Assembly (NCBI GenBank): GCA_902587315.1
Contig: CACIKW010000001.1
Coordinates: forward strand, 93,844-157,843
Length of the DNA: 64,000 nucleotides
From: an uncultured Pelagibacteraceae bacterium
GTDB taxonomy: Bacteria; Pseudomonadota; Alphaproteobacteria; Pelagibacterales; Pelagibacteraceae
Direction of reading: 5' to 3'
Part shown: positions 58,282 to 64,000 of the stretch, piece after piece
Numbering within the stretch: position 1 is the first letter of the stretch
Layout: every line of letters starts with the position of its first letter
The notes under the pieces: generated by a model
Databases searched by the model: none
Told to the model about the DNA's origin: nothing
Seen by the model: the letters and a program-made list of their open reading frames with translations, nothing else
Made by a program: the position numbers and the translations under genes

Positions 58282-59085
58282 TTAACATAAAAAGTTTTTA
58301 TACTTATGTTTATTTTCTTGAATAAAAGATGGCAAATCTAAGTTTTTATCATGAATTAATTTTTGACCTGTATTAAAAAAATTAATTTTATTTGAAATAC
58401 AATTTTCAATAAAATCTTCATTTTTTATTGATTCAATATCAAGTTCTGCATGTGCAAAAGATTCAAGTTTTTTTATTAATTCTTTAGTATTCTTTATCCA
58501 TCCAAAGTGCCACCCACCATTATTAACAAGTTTAAAATTAAAATCATATGTTGAAGAAAAATACTTATCGATTCTTAATCTGCTATATTTTTTATGAGTT
58601 TTAAGATCTCTTAACCATTGAGGAGATTTAAGCTTTCTGAAATTACATAATTTTGAGCCCACCCAATCATATTCTCTAATTAAATTAAATTTATACATTG
58701 TATGAGCTTGTAAAAATCCAAAAACAAAATTATTTACTTCTTTAAAATTAAATTTTTTTAAATTTGGTATTTCATCTACATCTGATACAATTATAATATC
58801 TTCTTTTTTTGCGTCATAGAGTCCATGTTTAATATAATTTCTTTGAAAGTTTTCTCTTTGCCATGGCTTATAATTTTTATCAAAGCCATCTATATAATAA
58901 TATCTTATTTTTGATTTAAACTTTGTAATTATTGAATCACTGATACTTTTTATTTTTGGTTTACCTCTGTGGGTCTCTCCTGATTCTACAATAACAAAAT
59001 AATCAACATATTTATCCAGTTCATTCAATCTTATTTCAAGAATTTCATTTTCGTCATTAAATGTAAAACAATCATAAATATTCAT
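58282..59085 (-). CDS. Glycosyltransferase family 17 protein, copy 1
   Basis: The 267-residue protein is the upstream member of a tandem GT17 pair. It has NIYDCFTFNDENEILEIRLN, FVIVESGETHRGKPK, RENFQRNYIKHGL, the DxD metal site in IIIVSDVDEIPNL, SPQWLRDLKTHKKY and GGWHFGWIKNTKEL. It has no signal peptide, so it acts in the cytoplasm. Divergence between the two copies is substantial, which argues for different acceptors rather than a recent duplication. It is divergent from gyrB across about 208 bp. Confidence 0.85.
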   Translation of the reverse strand: MNIYDCFTFNDENEILEIRLNELDKYVDYFVIVESGETHRGKPKIKSISDSIITKFKSKIRYYYIDGFDKNYKPWQRENFQRNYIKHGLYDAKKEDIIIVSDVDEIPNLKKFNFKEVNNFVFGFLQAHTMYKFNLIREYDWVGSKLCNFRKLKSPQWLRDLKTHKKYSRLRIDKYFSSTYDFNFKLVNNGGWHFGWIKNTKELIKKLESFAHAELDIESIKNEDFIENCISNKINFFNTGQKLIHDKNLDLPSFIQENKHKYKNFLC

Positions 59086-61354
<2,269 letters not shown>

Positions 61355-61356
61355 AA

Positions 61357-62643
61357 ATGAGGTTTCTAAAAACTTCAAGTTTATATTCTTTAAATAAATC
61401 TACTTTTATTAATTTACGATGGATTGCGTATATTGGACAGTTGGTTACAATCTTATTTGTTCAATTTATATTAAATTATAGTTTTAATTATATTTTTTGT
61501 GTTTTCATAATATCTTTAGGTGTATTAACTAATATTTATCTAAAAATAAAAGTTAAAGAAAATTTACTTAAAAATACGCTTTCCACAGTATTTTTAATTT
61601 TTGATATATTACAACTGGGTGTTTTATTTTTTTTAACTGGAGGCATTACAAACCCATTTATATTTTTAATTATAGTTCCAGCAGTATTTTCTTCTCAATA
61701 TTTAAATTTGAAAAGTTCTATTATATTAGTTTCTCTTATTATTTTAATCTTGAGCATCCTTACTTTTTTTTATATTGATTTACCACATTCTGGTGAAATA
61801 CATTTTCATGTACCGGAATACTATCTTTATGCTATTCCTCTTTCTATTATAATTGGATTGCTGTTTTTAGTATATTTCGGAATTAAATTTGGTGAAAAAA
61901 ACAGAATAAGACAAAAAGCCTTTGATAAAATTCAGGAATTAATGGCCAAAGAGAATGAATTAATTTCTTTGGGGGCCCAGGCAGCAGCAGCAGCACACTC
62001 TCTTGGTACTCCATTATCAACGATTTTATTAACTGCAAAAGAAATTCAAAAAGAATTTGGAGATAATGTAAAAATCAAAAAAGATATAGATTTGTTAGTA
62101 AGTCAAAGCAATAGATGTGCAGAGATTTTAAAAAAATTATCTATTAATCCAAAAATTGATGATGGATTTTTAGAATCACAACTAAATTTGCATGATTATC
62201 TAAATGAAGTAGTAAGATCATATGAAGAAATAAGTAGTAAAAAATTTATACTTAATACAGAAAATTATAAAAATTCTATTAAAACTTTTAAATCGCCCGA
62301 GATAATTTATGGCCTTAGAAATTTTATTGGAAATGCAAATAAATTTAGCAAAAATTTAATAGAAATTTATTTAAATAGTAACAAAAAATATACTGAAATT
62401 ATAATTAAAGACGATGGCCCTGGCTTTCCTAAAGATTTGATTGAAAAAGATAGACTTGGTGAACCATATATAAGATCTGCTAGTCAAATAAATATAAAAA
62501 AATATGGACTGGGCCTAGGAACTTTTATTGGCAAGACTCTTTTAGAAAAAAATTATGCAAACATAATTTTTAAAAATTCAAAAATAACAGGTGGAGCAGA
62601 AGTAATTATAAAATGGGAAAATAAGGATTTAGCTAATATTTAA
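61357..62643 (+). CDS. regB: Redox-sensing histidine kinase RegB/PrrB
   Basis: The 428-residue kinase has about six N-terminal transmembrane helices (about 20-180) with the quinone-binding motif GGITNPF at 95-101. The phospho-histidine is His214 in the RegB-specific [15 protein letters not shown]. The redox-active cysteine conserved in RegB is Cys254 in [13 protein letters not shown]. The ATPase domain has [17 protein letters not shown] and [14 protein letters not shown]. It should phosphorylate RegA (37468-38025), 23 kb away. It follows gyrB by 2 bp, and its stop shares TTAA with the convergent CobT-like gene. Confidence 0.93.
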   Translation: MRFLKTSSLYSLNKSTFINLRWIAYIGQLVTILFVQFILNYSFNYIFCVFIISLGVLTNIYLKIKVKENLLKNTLSTVFLIFDILQLGVLFFLTGGITNPFIFLIIVPAVFSSQYLNLKSSIILVSLIILILSILTFFYIDLPHSGEIHFHVPEYYLYAIPLSIIIGLLFLVYFGIKFGEKNRIRQKAFDKIQELMAKENELISLGAQAAAAAHSLGTPLSTILLTAKEIQKEFGDNVKIKKDIDLLVSQSNRCAEILKKLSINPKIDDGFLESQLNLHDYLNEVVRSYEEISSKKFILNTENYKNSIKTFKSPEIIYGLRNFIGNANKFSKNLIEIYLNSNKKYTEIIIKDDGPGFPKDLIEKDRLGEPYIRSASQINIKKYGLGLGTFIGKTLLEKNYANIIFKNSKITGGAEVIIKWENKDLANI

Positions 62644-64000
62644 TGAAATTTTTTTTTGTTATCAAATAATCCACTCAATTGTTCAATCATAACATCACCA
62701 AGCTCTTGTACATCAGTTATCTTTATTGCTTTTTTATAGTATCTTGAAACGTCATGCCCAATACCTATTGCTAAAATTTCAACATCGGATTTATTTTCTA
62801 TAGTTTGAACTACTTTTTTAAGATGTTTTTCTAAAAAGTCACCTGAATTTACAGATAAAGTTGAATCATCTACGGGAGCACCGTCAGAGATAACCATTAA
62901 AATTTTTCTTTCTTCTTTCCTTTTAATTAATCTATTGTAAGCCCAAGTTATTGCTTCACCATCTATATTTTCTTTTAATAGACCTTCTTTTAACATCAAT
63001 CCTAGATTTTTTTTACTTTGTCTCCAATGTATATCCGCGCCTTTATAAATTATATTTCTTAAATCATTTAATCTTCCCGGATTTTTTGGTTTGCCTTTTT
63101 TATTCCATTCTTCTCTACTTTTTCCACCTTTCCAATTTTTTGTAGTGAATCCAAGTATTTCTACTTTTACTGAACATCTTTCCAATGTTCTAGATAAAAT
63201 GTCAGCGCATAAGGCAGCTATAGTAATAGGTCTACCTCTCATTGATCCTGAATTATCAATTAATAAAGTAACAACAGTATCTTTAAAATCATAATCTTTT
63301 TCTTTTTTAAACGATAATGAATTGTATGGATCAATTATAACCCTTGTAAGTTTTGCACTATCAAGAAGACCTTCTTCTAAATCAAACTCCCAAGCACGAT
63401 TTTGTTTTGCCATTAATTGTCGTTGAAGTTTATTGGCTAGTTTTATAATTAGATTTTGAAAACTCGTTAATTGTTGATCTAAAATTTTTCTTAATTTGCT
63501 AATTTCTTCTTGGTTTTCTAGATTTTCTGCATTTGCAACCTCATCAAACTGATTTGTAAATATTTTATATTCTTTATCATTAATTGTTTTGTTTATCTTT
63601 TGGATTATTTTTTCTGAACTTTCTTTTTCAGAGTCAGTATCGATAAGTTGCTCATCCATTTGGAAGTCACTTAAATCGTATTCACCATCAATGCCATTTT
63701 GGTCTTGTTGCTGCTCTTTTTTTTCTTGCTCACCTTCTTGCTGACTTTCATTTTGTTGGTTATTTTCATTACTTTCTTCATTCTTCTCATTATTTTCTTC
63801 TTCATCAGAATCTTCCGAATCAAATATTTTCATTTCTTGAAGTAATTTAGAAAATTTAGAATTATATATTTCTTGAATTTCTAGATTATTTTTTAAATCA
63901 ATTAAATGACTATCAAAGGACGATTTTAATTCTTTCTCCCAAAAACCTAATATTTCTTCTGACAATTTATTAAGTTTTATATTGAAAAAATTTTTTAGCA
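62640..64000 (-). CDS. CobT-like VWA-domain protein, N-terminus outside the window
   Basis: The frame stays open to the right edge of the window, and the leftmost possible start inside it is a TTG at 63965, which is probably internal. The visible ~450 residues match the middle and C-terminal part of CobT, the VWA subunit of aerobic cobaltochelatase. A very acidic Glu/Gln/Asn-rich segment lies at about 45-110 from 63965. The C-terminal VWA domain has the MIDAS motif [13 protein letters not shown] and [11 protein letters not shown]. No other cobalamin gene is visible. A partner AAA+ CobS may lie upstream of the missing end. Confidence 0.85.
   Translation of the reverse strand, partial: LKNFFNIKLNKLSEEILGFWEKELKSSFDSHLIDLKNNLEIQEIYNSKFSKLLQEMKIFDSEDSDEEENNEKNEESNENNQQNESQQEGEQEKKEQQQDQNGIDGEYDLSDFQMDEQLIDTDSEKESSEKIIQKINKTINDKEYKIFTNQFDEVANAENLENQEEISKLRKILDQQLTSFQNLIIKLANKLQRQLMAKQNRAWEFDLEEGLLDSAKLTRVIIDPYNSLSFKKEKDYDFKDTVVTLLIDNSGSMRGRPITIAALCADILSRTLERCSVKVEILGFTTKNWKGGKSREEWNKKGKPKNPGRLNDLRNIIYKGADIHWRQSKKNLGLMLKEGLLKENIDGEAITWAYNRLIKRKEERKILMVISDGAPVDDSTLSVNSGDFLEKHLKKVVQTIENKSDVEILAIGIGHDVSRYYKKAIKITDVQELGDVMIEQLSGLFDNKKKFH

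Overview
This window is a dense, strongly A+T-rich stretch of an alphaproteobacterial chromosome. It most likely comes from the SAR11 clade (Pelagibacterales, Candidatus Pelagibacter-like). The call rests on several things: Lys/Ile/Asn-rich proteins, very short intergenic gaps, many overlapping genes, and alphaproteobacterial gene sets and orders. Examples of the latter are mdh-sucCDAB-lpdA, a split F1-ATPase operon atpHAGDC, ChvI/ChvG beside ahcY, tsaE-amgK-murU, RegA/RegB, the F1-ATPase zeta inhibitor and metX-metW. No mobile element, prophage, CRISPR array, rRNA or tRNA was seen. The longest stretch without a gene is about 210 bp, upstream of gyrB.

Layout. 1-9029: the end of an mmsA-type dehydrogenase, then the lower TCA cycle (malate dehydrogenase, succinyl-CoA synthetase, 2-oxoglutarate dehydrogenase E1/E2/E3). 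9050-15909: priA and the F1 sector of ATP synthase. 15906-22434 (minus): a housekeeping operon read rplU-rpmA-obgE-proB-proA-nadD-rsfS-ctpA-rppH, with a recognisable promoter in front of rplU. 22498-25055 (minus): metX-metW-gloB under a SAM-II riboswitch with its own promoter. 25129-27106: hisC-tyrA. 27103-30645 (minus): TrkH, an AmpG-like permease and an NlpC/P60 peptidase. 30730-34205: class I lysyl-tRNA synthetase, pyrD, rpmB and a queuosine-precursor (VUT) transporter. 34209-37310 (minus): a polyamine cassette of ornithine-type decarboxylase, deoxyhypusine-synthase-like enzyme and agmatinase-like ureohydrolase. 37468-42354: regA, bioY, a lone ABC ATPase and polA. 42410-48767: chvI-chvG, ahcY, tsaE-amgK-murU and gpmA. 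48794-50553: a compact cluster of VanZ-like protein, F1-ATPase zeta subunit, secreted nuclease and lytic-transglycosylase-like lipoprotein. 50550-55800 (minus): msrA-sulfurtransferase-RND adaptor-RND pump. 55835-59085: an EamA permease, an AlkA-type glycosylase and two paralogous GT17 glycosyltransferases. 59294-64000: gyrB, the RegB redox kinase and a CobT-like VWA protein cut by the window end.

Functionally the window combines core energy metabolism (TCA, ATP synthase and its zeta inhibitor) with redox and envelope two-component control. It also holds sulfur-amino-acid metabolism (SAM-II-controlled metX, ahcY, msrA), peptidoglycan recycling (AmpG, AmgK, MurU) and polyamine synthesis. Packing is extreme. 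Eight same-strand junctions share one base as TAATG, and four tail-to-tail junctions share the palindrome TTAA as both stop codons. The items most worth following up are the polyamine cassette, the RND adaptor without an alpha-hairpin, the CobT-like protein and the GT17 pair. No wholly new defence or mobile system is evident.
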